The position numbers and the translations under genes are program-made. 64,000 nucleotides of DNA from Parahaliea maris (lineage in GTDB: Bacteria > Pseudomonadota > Gammaproteobacteria > Pseudomonadales > Halieaceae). Below the pieces are notes generated by a model. That model did not search any database. It saw only the letters and a program-made list of their open reading frames with translations, and had not been told where the DNA came from. Positions 47,247 through 55,654 of the stretch are shown here, in pieces; the first letter of the stretch is position 1; every line of letters begins with the position of its first letter. Location of the stretch: contig NZ_VRZA01000007.1 in NCBI RefSeq assembly GCF_008064665.1, forward strand, positions 1-64,000. The letters are read 5' to 3'.

Positions 47247-47947
47247 GGGCAGCGCCCGTAGCCGGCCTGGCCGAGTTCAGCCTGGATCGCCGGGCTCTGC
47301 AGCCAGTCGAGAAACCCTTCTGCGGCGGGGTTGTTCGCCGCGCGCTGGAGGATCAGGGCATCCTGTTGCAAGGGGGAGTACCAGCCCCGGGGGATGGGAA
47401 TGCCGGCTTCCTGCGCCAGGGAGCGGGGCACCAATGCCAGTTCGACGCTGCCGCTGTGCCAGAACTGCCAGGTCTGTACGGCGTTGTTACCGCGCACCAG
47501 GTGCCGCCCGTGGCCGGCCGCGAAGGCCGGCCGCTGCAGGACTTCCTCGGCGGCACGCCCGTAGGGTGCGGTGGCGGGGTTGGCGATGGCAAGGCTTTTG
47601 CCGGGGTCGGCGAGGGCATCCAGTTCGCCCCCCACCAGCACCAGTTCACCGAGCGCGTAGCAACGGTGGCTGGAGCCGAGCCCCTGTTCCGCCAGCGCGG
47701 CCGGTGTGGCGCTGTCGGCCGCGAGCAGGACATCGAAGGGCGCGCCATGGCGGATCTGGTTGTAGAGTACGCCGGTGGAAGCGCTGCTCAGGGTCAGGTT
47801 GTTGCCAGTGGCTTTTTGGTAGGCCGGGGCGAGTTGTTCCAGCACCACTCGAAAGTTGGCGGCCACGGCAATCCGCAGGGATTCCGCAGCCCACCCGTTC
47901 AGGGGTGCGAGGGTGATAAAGAGGCACAGCAACCAGGTTGATCGCAC
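47243..47947 (-). CDS. modA: ModA, molybdate-binding periplasmic protein
   Basis: 234 residues with a signal peptide ending near GWAAE. The mature part starts LRIAVAANF and contains SSASTGVLYNQI and GAPFDVLLAAD, typical ModA ligand-binding segments. The start is GTG at 47947 with AAGGA six bases upstream. It lies 36 bp after comF on the same strand; I see no clear ModE operator in that gap, so the mod genes may depend on the comF promoter or an internal one. Confidence 0.93.
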   Translation of the reverse strand: MRSTWLLCLFITLAPLNGWAAESLRIAVAANFRVVLEQLAPAYQKATGNNLTLSSASTGVLYNQIRHGAPFDVLLAADSATPAALAEQGLGSSHRCYALGELVLVGGELDALADPGKSLAIANPATAPYGRAAEEVLQRPAFAAGHGRHLVRGNNAVQTWQFWHSGSVELALVPRSLAQEAGIPIPRGWYSPLQQDALILQRAANNPAAEGFLDWLQSPAIQAELGQAGYGRCP

Positions 47948-47983
47948 AGGAATCCTTGTCAGTCCGCTTTATGACCCACAATG

Positions 47984-48709
47984 TCAGGGCGCGGGTGTGC
48001 GCGCCAGGCACCAGAGCTGCACTTCCCGCGCGCCGCCGGCCTTCAGGCAGCGGGCCAGTTCGTTGGCTGTGGCTCCGGTGGTCAGGACGTCGTCCACCAC
48101 AGCGACCCGCAAATTCTCACAGCGCCCGCGCAATGTAAAGGCGCCCCGCAGGTTACGCGAACGGGCCCGGGCATTCAGCCCGGCCTGCACTGCTGTGGCA
48201 CGCTGCCGGTGCAGCAGGCCGAGCTGCAAGGTACTGTTTGCCAGCCCGGGGTGGCCGCGGTGAATCAGCTCGGCCAGTTGGCTGGACTGGTTGAAGCCCC
48301 GTCGCCAGCGCCGGCGCCAGTGCAGGGGGACGGAGGTAACCAGGTCGACCGGTGGTGGCTTGATGACGGCACTGCGCCAGAGCTCGGCCACTGTGATGCC
48401 CAGGCGCGGCAGCGGCTGGTATTTCCAGCGTTGGATCAGCAGGGCGATGCAGGGATCGTAACGATAGGGTGCAACCACGTGGTCGATGATGGGAGGCCGC
48501 TGCAGGCAGGGCCCGCACAGGCTGGCCGTCGGGCTGGCCAGGGGCAATGCGCAGCGCCGGCAGCAGTGCGCGTTAACGGGCAGTTCGCTGCAGCAGGCAG
48601 GGCACATGGGGAGGGCCTGCCGACTCGGCAGACCGCAGAGCAGGCAGTACTGGGGTAGCAGGGCATCGAGACATTGCTGCGCCCAGCTGCGCCGGGAGAT
48701 GTTAACCAC
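47984..48709 (-). CDS. comF: ComF family phosphoribosyltransferase-like protein
   Basis: 241 residues. An N-terminal zinc-ribbon-like set of cysteines (CLLCG, CPACC, CRRC, CGPC) and a C-terminal phosphoribosyltransferase domain with VVDDVLTTGATANEL. It is related to the competence protein ComFC and E. coli GntX/YhgH, used in DNA uptake or utilisation. With pilT/pilU in the window, natural transformation is conceivable. The start is GTG at 48709, inside the putative BirA operator shared with bioB, so biotin status may affect comF. Confidence 0.88.
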   Translation of the reverse strand: MVNISRRSWAQQCLDALLPQYCLLCGLPSRQALPMCPACCSELPVNAHCCRRCALPLASPTASLCGPCLQRPPIIDHVVAPYRYDPCIALLIQRWKYQPLPRLGITVAELWRSAVIKPPPVDLVTSVPLHWRRRWRRGFNQSSQLAELIHRGHPGLANSTLQLGLLHRQRATAVQAGLNARARSRNLRGAFTLRGRCENLRVAVVDDVLTTGATANELARCLKAGGAREVQLWCLARTPAP

Positions 48710-48731
48710 TAGCGGTTATCATGGTTGACAG
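48699..48731. promoter_or_regulatory. BirA-type biotin operator
   Basis: ATGTTAACC at 48699-48707 and GGTTGACAG at 48723-48731 are separated by 15 bases. The known BirA site is TTGTAAACC-N14/15-GGTTTACAA; each half here matches 7 of 9 bases and the spacing is exact. It sits between the divergent comF and bioB genes, 57 bp before the bioB ATG. Confidence 0.7.
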
Positions 48732-48787
48732 CAGTTCTGTTCGATTTATCATGGTCCTCCTTCCTGTCACGATCACTGGATACCCCT

Positions 48788-49840
48788 ATGTCGGTTGCCG
48801 ATCTGAATTCCGCCGCCGGGCAAGCGCCCGCTGTCCGCCACGACTGGACCCGCGCCGAGGTGCAGGCCCTGTTCGACCTGCCGTTCAACGATCTGCTGTT
48901 CCGGGCGCAAACGCTGCACCGCCAGTATTTTGACCCCAATGAAGTGCAGGTGAGCACATTGCTTTCCATCAAAACCGGCGCCTGCCCGGAGGACTGCAAG
49001 TACTGCCCCCAGAGCACCCGCTACGACACCGGGCTGGAAGTGGAAAAGCTGATGGAGGTGGAAAAGGTGCTGGAACAGGCCCGGGCGGCGAAGTCCTCCG
49101 GTGCCACCCGCTTCTGTATGGGCGCCGCCTGGCGCTCGCCGAAGAACCGGGACATGCCCTATGTCACCGCCATGGTGCGAGGGGTCAAGGAGTTGGGCCT
49201 GGAAAGCTGCATGACCCTGGGTATGCTCACCGACGAGCAGGCGCAGGAACTGGCCGAGGCCGGCCTCGATTACTACAACCACAACCTCGATACCTCCCCG
49301 GAATACTACGGCGAGATCATCACCACCCGGACCTACCAGGATCGGCTGGAGACCCTGGACCACGTGCGCAAGGCCGGGATGAAGGTCTGCAGTGGCGGCA
49401 TTGTCGGCATGGGCGAGAACGCCGGTGACCGCGCCGGTCTGCTGCAGCAGCTGGCGAACATGCCACAGCACCCCGAGAGCGTGCCGATCAACATGCTGGT
49501 GCGGGTGGAGGGCACTCCCCTGGCGGACGAGGCCGACCTCGACCCCTTCGACTTCATTCGCACCATCGCCGTGGCCCGCATCATGATGCCGGCATCCCAC
49601 GTTCGCCTGTCCGCCGGCCGCGAAGAGATGAACGAGCAGATGCACGCCCTGGCGTACTTCGCCGGCGCCAATTCCATCTTCTACGGCGAGAAACTGCTGA
49701 CCACCCCGAACCCGCAGGCCAACAAGGACATGGAACTGTTTGGCCGCCTGGGCATTCGACCCGAGCAACGGCAGGTCGACGCCGAGCCGGCCTCGCCGGA
49801 CCCGCGCTTCTACGACGCGGCCGCCGGCGCACGCGCCTGA
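48788..49840 (+). CDS. bioB: BioB, biotin synthase
   Basis: Radical SAM enzyme inserting sulfur into dethiobiotin. The 350 residues carry the cluster motif C66-x3-C70-x2-C73 (CPEDCKYC), followed by [13 protein letters not shown] and GGIVGMGE. An upstream ATG-less extension to 48725 is rejected because the family starts near MSVADL. It leads bioF-bioHC-bioD; no bioA lies in the window. Confidence 0.96.
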   Translation: MSVADLNSAAGQAPAVRHDWTRAEVQALFDLPFNDLLFRAQTLHRQYFDPNEVQVSTLLSIKTGACPEDCKYCPQSTRYDTGLEVEKLMEVEKVLEQARAAKSSGATRFCMGAAWRSPKNRDMPYVTAMVRGVKELGLESCMTLGMLTDEQAQELAEAGLDYYNHNLDTSPEYYGEIITTRTYQDRLETLDHVRKAGMKVCSGGIVGMGENAGDRAGLLQQLANMPQHPESVPINMLVRVEGTPLADEADLDPFDFIRTIAVARIMMPASHVRLSAGREEMNEQMHALAYFAGANSIFYGEKLLTTPNPQANKDMELFGRLGIRPEQRQVDAEPASPDPRFYDAAAGARA

Positions 49841-49865
49841 GCCGGCATCCGCGCCTGTTCTGACG

Positions 49866-51041
49866 ATGTCCGAGTTTGCCCACCGCCTGGCCAGTGCCCT
49901 TGAGGAGCGCCGGCAGCAGCACCTCTATCGAGAGCGGCTGGTGCTGGAATCGTCCCAGGGGCCTCAGGTTCGGCTGGCGGGGCGGGAGATGCTCAACTTC
50001 TGCAGTAATGACTACCTCGGTCTTGCCGCCCATCCGAAGGTAATCGAGGCCCTGCGGCGCGGTGCCGAAGAATACGGTGCCGGTAGCGGTGCCTCCCACC
50101 TGGTCTGTGGCCACAGCCGGCCGCACCATACACTCGAGGAAGCCCTGGCCGAGTTCACCGGCCGCCCCCGGGCGCTGCTCTTCGGCAGCGGATTTGCCGC
50201 CAACACCGCGGCGCTTTCGGTGCTGCTGCAGGCCGGCGACACCGTGCTACAGGATCGCCTGAACCACGCTTCGCTGTTGGACGGTGGCCTGCACAGCGGT
50301 GCACGCCTGAGTCGCTTCCCCCACAACGATGTCGAGGCGCTGGAGCGCAAGTTGAACGCCGTATCCGGCCCGTCAATGGTCGTGGTCGACGGCGTGTTCA
50401 GTATGGACGGCGACGTCGCGCCACTGGCGCAACTGGCGGCGCTTACCCGGCGCCACGATGCCTGGCTCATGGTGGATGATGCCCATGGCTTCGGTGTGTT
50501 GGGGCAGCGCGGGGCCGGTAGCCTGGAGGCGGCCGGCCTGGATTGCGAGGATGTGCCGGTGTTGATGGCCACCCTGGGCAAAGCCCTCGGCTGCAGCGGT
50601 GCCTTCGTTGCCGGCAGCGAGGTGCTGGTGGAGTCCCTGGTCCAGTTTGCGCGCAATTACGTGTATTCAACGGCAATGCCGCCGGCCCTGGCCGTGGCTG
50701 GATTGGCGGCGTTGAACCTGCTGAGTGAAGAAGGCTGGCGGCGAGCCTATTTGCAAAACCTCATCGCACGGTTTCGGCGTGGTGCGGGGCAGCTGGGCCT
50801 GCCGCTGGCGGACGTGGGTGGTCCCATCCAGCCGCTGTTGATCGGCGCGGCGGATGAGGCCCTCGCCTTGAGCCAGGCACTCCGCGAGCGCGGCCTGCTG
50901 GTCGGCGCGATCCGGCCACCCACCGTACCGGCGGGTACCGCGAGACTGCGCATTACCCTGACGGCCAGCCACACCGAAGCGCAGGTGGACCAGCTGCTGG
51001 ACGCTCTCGATAACGCCGGAGCCGCCCGCCATGCGGCCTGA
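49866..51041 (+). CDS. bioF: BioF, 8-amino-7-oxononanoate synthase
   Basis: PLP enzyme condensing pimeloyl-thioester with alanine. The 391 residues contain [11 protein letters not shown] near 44-54, [11 protein letters not shown], and the PLP lysine K239 in TLGKALG. It starts 25 bp after bioB; its 3' end overlaps the bioHC start by 11 bp, a sign of coupled translation. Confidence 0.95.
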   Translation: MSEFAHRLASALEERRQQHLYRERLVLESSQGPQVRLAGREMLNFCSNDYLGLAAHPKVIEALRRGAEEYGAGSGASHLVCGHSRPHHTLEEALAEFTGRPRALLFGSGFAANTAALSVLLQAGDTVLQDRLNHASLLDGGLHSGARLSRFPHNDVEALERKLNAVSGPSMVVVDGVFSMDGDVAPLAQLAALTRRHDAWLMVDDAHGFGVLGQRGAGSLEAAGLDCEDVPVLMATLGKALGCSGAFVAGSEVLVESLVQFARNYVYSTAMPPALAVAGLAALNLLSEEGWRRAYLQNLIARFRRGAGQLGLPLADVGGPIQPLLIGAADEALALSQALRERGLLVGAIRPPTVPAGTARLRITLTASHTEAQVDQLLDALDNAGAARHAA

Positions 51042-52641
51042 GCTGATCTGCGAGCGACTCTGGGCCAACGGTGAGCCGCGCGCGGAACTGGTGCTGTTGC
51101 ACGGTTGGGGCAGCAGCCGGGATTGCTGGCGCGGCCTGCTGGCGAGTGTCAGGCCCTGGGCTAATGTTTCCCTGCTGGAGTTACCCGGTCTCGGTGCCGA
51201 GGCCGCAGCGATTAGCGCCACGGAACTGGCCGCCCGTGTTGCCGAGGCCTGCCCCGAAGGTGCGGTACTGGTGGGTTGGTCGCTGGGTGGGCAACTCGCG
51301 ACCCTGGCGGCCGCACAGGCCCCCGAGCGTATCCATGCCCTGGTTACCCTGGCCAGCAACCCGCATTTTACCGCGAGGGGCGATTGGCCAGGGGTGGATC
51401 CCGCTCAGTTGCAGCAGATGATGGCTGCCCACCGGGCCGACCCGCGGCGCAACCTGGAGCGCTTCGAGGCGCTGCAGTCCCTGGGCCAGAGCGGCGCAGC
51501 CGGACTGCGGCGCTCGCTGGCGGCCTGCCGCGGCACGCCCGAGGCCTGTGGCCCGGGGCTGGACTGGCTGGGCCAACTCGACACCCGGCAGGCGTTGGCG
51601 GACCTTGTGCAGCCCCAACTCCACTTGCTGGGCACTAACGACACATTAATTCCACCCGCGCTGGCGCGCGCCCTGGCCGACTGCGTTGCCGGCGCCGCGG
51701 ACGCCAGCGTGGAGAGCCTGCCGCAAGCGGGCCACGCGCTACCTCTACAGTGCCCGGACGCCATCGGGCAGCGGCTGCGGGTTTTTCTGGAAGAGCGCGG
51801 CCTGTTGCGGCCTTCGCCAGGGGGGGGGGCGGTCCTCGATAAACAGGCCATCGCCGCCTCCTTCGGCCGTGCCGCCAGTACCTACGACAGTGTGGCGGCA
51901 TTGCAGCGTGACGTGGGGCAGCGACTGCTGGCCCGCATTCCGCCGCAGGCGCGGCGGGTGGAAACGGTCCTCGACCTGGGTTGCGGTACCGCGTACTTCC
52001 AGCCCGCCCTGGAACAGCGATTTCCAGGTGCGAGCTACCTGGGCCTGGATCTGGCGACCGGGATGCTCGATTACGCCCGCCGGGAGCGCGGTCGCAGTGG
52101 TTGCTGGGTAGCGGGCGACGCCGAACAACTGCCGCTGGCCAGCAACTCGGTGGACCTGGTGTTCTCCAGCCTGGCGATTCAGTGGTGTCAGCGCCCCGAG
52201 GCCCTGTTTGCCGAACTTGCGCGGGTTTTGCGGCCCGGTGGCGTCTGCGTGGTCAGTACGCTGGGGCCGGCGACCCTGCACGAGTTGCGCAGTGCCTGGG
52301 CAGCGGTAGATGGCGAGCGCCATGTGAACGACTTTCTGCCGGCGACAACGCTGGCACAGGCAGCTTTCGCGTTGCAAGGGGGCCTGGACTGGCAGCTGGA
52401 GCACGAGTCCCTGTGCCTGCAGTACCGCCATCTCCGTGAGCTGTTCGCTGAGCTCAAGGGAATCGGTGCCCACAACGTGCACAGTGAGCGCTCCGCCGGC
52501 CTCGGTGGCCGCCGGGCACTGGCGGGGATGATGGCCGCCTACGAAGCGTTCCGGGAGGGTGACTTCCTCCCCGCCACCTACGAGGTCTACTACGGCCTGC
52601 TGAGCAAGTCGGCTTCCGGCGCCCGCGAGGAGGCGGCGTGA
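51031..52641 (+). CDS. bioHC: BioHC, fused pimeloyl-ACP methyl ester esterase and malonyl-ACP O-methyltransferase
   Basis: 536 residues made of two biotin enzymes. Residues 1-255 are BioH: LHGWGSS, nucleophile Ser84 in GWSLGG, Asp204 in GTNDTLIP and His235 in QAGHALP. Residues about 268-536 are Bio[18 protein letters not shown] motif VLDLGCGT at 313-320, and FSSLAIQWC. BioC methylates malonyl-ACP to start pimelate synthesis and BioH removes the methyl group at the end. Such BioHC fusions are known in Saccharophagus and Teredinibacter. The linker codons 264-267 consist of a run of ten G (51820-51829), a potential slippage site. Confidence 0.94.
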   Translation: MRPELICERLWANGEPRAELVLLHGWGSSRDCWRGLLASVRPWANVSLLELPGLGAEAAAISATELAARVAEACPEGAVLVGWSLGGQLATLAAAQAPERIHALVTLASNPHFTARGDWPGVDPAQLQQMMAAHRADPRRNLERFEALQSLGQSGAAGLRRSLAACRGTPEACGPGLDWLGQLDTRQALADLVQPQLHLLGTNDTLIPPALARALADCVAGAADASVESLPQAGHALPLQCPDAIGQRLRVFLEERGLLRPSPGGGAVLDKQAIAASFGRAASTYDSVAALQRDVGQRLLARIPPQARRVETVLDLGCGTAYFQPALEQRFPGASYLGLDLATGMLDYARRERGRSGCWVAGDAEQLPLASNSVDLVFSSLAIQWCQRPEALFAELARVLRPGGVCVVSTLGPATLHELRSAWAAVDGERHVNDFLPATTLAQAAFALQGGLDWQLEHESLCLQYRHLRELFAELKGIGAHNVHSERSAGLGGRRALAGMMAAYEAFREGDFLPATYEVYYGLLSKSASGAREEAA

Positions 52642-53315
52642 GCAAGACCTGGTTCGTGACCGGTACCGACACCGAGGTGGGCAAAACCGCGATCAGCTGC
52701 GCCCTGCTGCAGGCGGTTGCACGCCGGGGCCTGCGCACCGCCGCAGTCAAACCGGTGGCGGCAGGGTGCGATGAGCAGGGGCACAATGAAGACGCTTTGG
52801 CCCTGCAGGCGGCGATGACAGAAGACCTGCCCTATGCCCAGGTGAACCCGGTGGCGCTTGCGCCGCCGCTGGCCCCGCATATCGCGGCGGCGCAGGCCGG
52901 GCGGCGCTTGCAGGCGTCACGCCTGGCGGGGCTGTGCCGCGGCGTGTCCAGCGGCCCGGCCGACGTTGTGCTGATCGAGGGGGCGGGTGGTTGGCGTGTG
53001 CCACTCAACGACCGGGAGACGCTGGCGGACCTGGCCCGGGAGCTCGGTGGCGGTGTGATCCTGGTGGTGGGCATGCGCCTCGGCTGCATCAACCATGCCC
53101 TGCTGACCGCCGAAGCCATCGCCCGCGACGGGCTGACACTGGCCGGCTGGGTAGCCAACCAGTGCGGTGAGCGGATGAGTTGTCACGAGGAGAATGTCGC
53201 TACCCTGCAGCGCTGGCTTCCCGCGCCCCTGTTGGGGGAGGTGCCCCGGCTAACGCCCTTTGATGCGAGCCTGGCAGCCGAGCACCTTGATATATCGAGC
53301 CTGATAGGTAAGTAA
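52638..53315 (+). CDS. bioD: BioD, dethiobiotin synthetase
   Basis: ATP-dependent carboxylase forming the ureido ring. 225 residues with P-loop GTDTEVGKT at 9-17, AVKPVAAG and EGAGGWRVPL. The GTG start overlaps the bioHC stop (GTGA). It is the last gene of the biotin operon; no clear intrinsic terminator follows. Confidence 0.95.
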   Translation: MSKTWFVTGTDTEVGKTAISCALLQAVARRGLRTAAVKPVAAGCDEQGHNEDALALQAAMTEDLPYAQVNPVALAPPLAPHIAAAQAGRRLQASRLAGLCRGVSSGPADVVLIEGAGGWRVPLNDRETLADLARELGGGVILVVGMRLGCINHALLTAEAIARDGLTLAGWVANQCGERMSCHEENVATLQRWLPAPLLGEVPRLTPFDASLAAEHLDISSLIGK

Positions 53316-53530
53316 GCGCTTGCATTAGTAGCTCCTGGGCAGACCCGATTGATCATCTTATAACCACTTTTCCTGCCCGACCCCCGCCGTTCTACTGAAA
53401 AGATATTTGACACAGCGCGATTTTTCCGCAGAATGTGATCGCCGAACACATTGGCCCCCCTCGCAAGCCACGCGCGAGATGTATCCCGGGGCCCCACTAC
53501 GCTACTGACACCTGATACGAGGTAATAGCT

Positions 53531-55324
53531 ATGCCTGAGTACAAGGCCCCGCTGCGCGATATGCAGTTTGTGATGCACGAAGTACTGGATTCCGAAGCGC
53601 TGTACCAGAGCCTTCCCGGATACGAGGACGCCACCGCCGACCTGATGAACGCGATTGTCGACGAGGGCGCGAAGTTTGCTGAGAACGTGCTGTCACCGCT
53701 GAACCACAGCGGCGACGAAGAAGGCTGCAAGTGGTCCGATGGCGAGGTGAAAACTCCCGAGGGCTTCGCCGCGGCCTACCAGCAATACGTGGAAAATGGC
53801 TGGCCGGCGCTGCCCGCCGATCCCAACTACGGTGGCCAGGGCATGCCCGCCTTCCTGGGCAGTGTCGTGAGCGAAATGATTGGCACCGCCAACTGGTCCT
53901 GGGGCATGTACCCCGGCCTGTCCCACGGCGCGGTGAACACCCTGGAAGCCCACGGTGACGAAGAGCAGAAGCAGAAGTACCTGACCAGGCTGATCGAGGG
54001 CACCTGGACCGGCACCATGTGCCTGACCGAGTCCCACTGCGGTTCAGACCTGGGCTTGCTGCGCACCAAGGCCGAGCCCCAGGCTGACGGCAGCTACGCC
54101 ATCTCCGGCACCAAAATCTTTATCAGTGCCGGTGAGCACGACATGGCCGAGAACATCGTCCACATCGTTCTGGCCCGCCTGCCCGACGCACCGGAAGGTA
54201 CCAAGGGTATCTCCCTGTTTATTGTTCCCAAGTTCAACGTGAATGCCGACGGCAGCCTGGGCGAGCGCAACGCGGTGCACTGTGACTCCATCGAGAAGAA
54301 GATGGGTATCAAGGCGTCCGCCACCTGCGTGATGAGCTTCGATAACGCCAAAGGCTACCTGATCGGCCCGCCCAACAAGGGCCTGGCCTGCATGTTCACC
54401 TTTATGAACACCGCCCGTATCGGTACCGCCATCCAGGGCCTGGCCCACGGTGAGCTGTCCTACCAGGGCGCCCTGGCCTACGCCAAGGACCGCCTCTCCA
54501 TGCGCAGCCTGAGCGGCCCGAAGAACGAGAACGGCCCGGCCGACCCGATCATCGTGCACGCCGACGTGCGCCGCATGCTGCTGACCCAGAAAGCCCTGGC
54601 CGAAGGCAGCCGCGCATTCATCTACTTCCTCGCCCAGCAGGGCGACATTGTCCACGCTGCCGATGGTGATCGCGCCAAGAAGGCCGACGACCTGCTGGCC
54701 CTGTTGACGCCGATTGCCAAGGCCTTCATCACCGAGACCGGCTTTGAGTCTGCCAACCACGGCGTGCAGGTGTTCGGTGGTCACGGCTTTATCAGCGAGT
54801 GGGGCATGGAGCAGATCGTGCGCGACGCCCGTATCTCCATGCTGTACGAAGGCACCACCGGCATCCAGGCGCTGGACCTGATCGGCCGCAAGGTGCTGGG
54901 CTCTGGTGGGCAGTTGCTGCTGGGCTTTACCAGCCTGATCGAGGAGTTTTGTGGCGCCAACACCGACGAGGCGATTGCGCCCCTGGTAGAGACGCTCGGC
55001 AAGTACAAGGACGAGTGGCTCGAGCTGTCGATGAAGATCGGCGAAGCTGCCATGAAGAACCCGGACGAGGCCGGTGCTGCAGCGGTGGACTACCTGATGT
55101 ACTCCGGCTACGTCACCCTGGCGTATTTCTGGGCCCGAATGGCTGCAGTGGCCCAGGCGAAAATCGCCGCCGCCGAGGGCGACACCTCGTTCTACGAGGC
55201 CAAGCTGATGACCGCGCAGTTCTACTTCGACCGCCTGCTGCCGCGCACCGCGGCGCACAAACAGGCGCTGTTGTCCGGAGCGGACAACCTGATGCAACTG
55301 CCGGAAGCGATGTTTGCTTTCTAG
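53531..55324 (+). CDS. Acyl-CoA dehydrogenase
   Basis: 597-residue flavoenzyme of the long acyl-CoA dehydrogenase subgroup with an extra C-terminal domain. CLTESHCGSDLG is the FAD/substrate motif near 164-175, and the catalytic base is Glu440 in YEGTTGIQALDL. The same subgroup includes P. aeruginosa PA0506-type enzymes after bioD and DmdC-like 3-methylmercaptopropionyl-CoA dehydrogenases of marine bacteria; chain-length preference cannot be read here. GAGGTAATAGCT precedes the ATG. A strong terminator follows. Confidence 0.9.
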   Translation: MPEYKAPLRDMQFVMHEVLDSEALYQSLPGYEDATADLMNAIVDEGAKFAENVLSPLNHSGDEEGCKWSDGEVKTPEGFAAAYQQYVENGWPALPADPNYGGQGMPAFLGSVVSEMIGTANWSWGMYPGLSHGAVNTLEAHGDEEQKQKYLTRLIEGTWTGTMCLTESHCGSDLGLLRTKAEPQADGSYAISGTKIFISAGEHDMAENIVHIVLARLPDAPEGTKGISLFIVPKFNVNADGSLGERNAVHCDSIEKKMGIKASATCVMSFDNAKGYLIGPPNKGLACMFTFMNTARIGTAIQGLAHGELSYQGALAYAKDRLSMRSLSGPKNENGPADPIIVHADVRRMLLTQKALAEGSRAFIYFLAQQGDIVHAADGDRAKKADDLLALLTPIAKAFITETGFESANHGVQVFGGHGFISEWGMEQIVRDARISMLYEGTTGIQALDLIGRKVLGSGGQLLLGFTSLIEEFCGANTDEAIAPLVETLGKYKDEWLELSMKIGEAAMKNPDEAGAAAVDYLMYSGYVTLAYFWARMAAVAQAKIAAAEGDTSFYEAKLMTAQFYFDRLLPRTAAHKQALLSGADNLMQLPEAMFAF

Positions 55325-55382
55325 TGAGTTGGCGGCCCATGCCCCGCCGGTAAGTGGCGGGGTGACTTGAGGCCTTGAAGGA

Positions 55383-55414
55383 GGGACAATAGCGCGAGCG
55401 TTGTCCCTTTTTTT
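55383..55414 (+). terminator. intrinsic terminator after acyl-CoA dehydrogenase gene
   Basis: GGGACAA and TTGTCCC form a stem with a GC-rich loop, followed by seven T. It lies 59 bp after the stop codon and ends only six bases before the next ATG. Confidence 0.88.
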
Positions 55415-55420
55415 ATTGCC

Positions 55421-55654
55421 ATGGCCGAATCGCAGATGCCAATACCCACGCCCTCACCCACACCCGCTGAAGAAGACGGGCCACGCCTCAAGGCGGAGGA
55501 TCAGGCGAAAGTTGACGCCTTTCTCCAGCGCGGCGTCAACTCGGTGGAGCGCAAGCCTTTTCGGCCCTTCCGCCTGCTGTTGGTACTGGTGGCAATTGTG
55601 ATGGGGCTGAGCCTGTTCAGCCAGCTGCTGGCCCGCTGGGCCGGCGTCTACTGA
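55421..55654 (+). CDS. DUF3094-type small membrane protein
   Basis: 77 residues: a proline-rich N-terminus, a conserved middle (EDQAKVDAFLQRGVNSVERKPFRPFRLLL) and one membrane helix at about 51-70. I recognise the middle pattern as DUF3094, small single-span proteins of Pseudomonas-like bacteria without known function. The ATG sits just after an intrinsic terminator and lacks a Shine-Dalgarno sequence; a later start at 55436 is possible. Its 3' end overlaps the convergent TPR-methyltransferase gene by 7 bp. Confidence 0.7.
   Translation: MAESQMPIPTPSPTPAEEDGPRLKAEDQAKVDAFLQRGVNSVERKPFRPFRLLLVLVAIVMGLSLFSQLLARWAGVY

Noticed and set aside
53407-53436. TTGACA as a promoter for the acyl-CoA dehydrogenase gene
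   Set aside because: The -35 hexamer is perfect, but no acceptable -10 occurs at 16-18 bp spacing.
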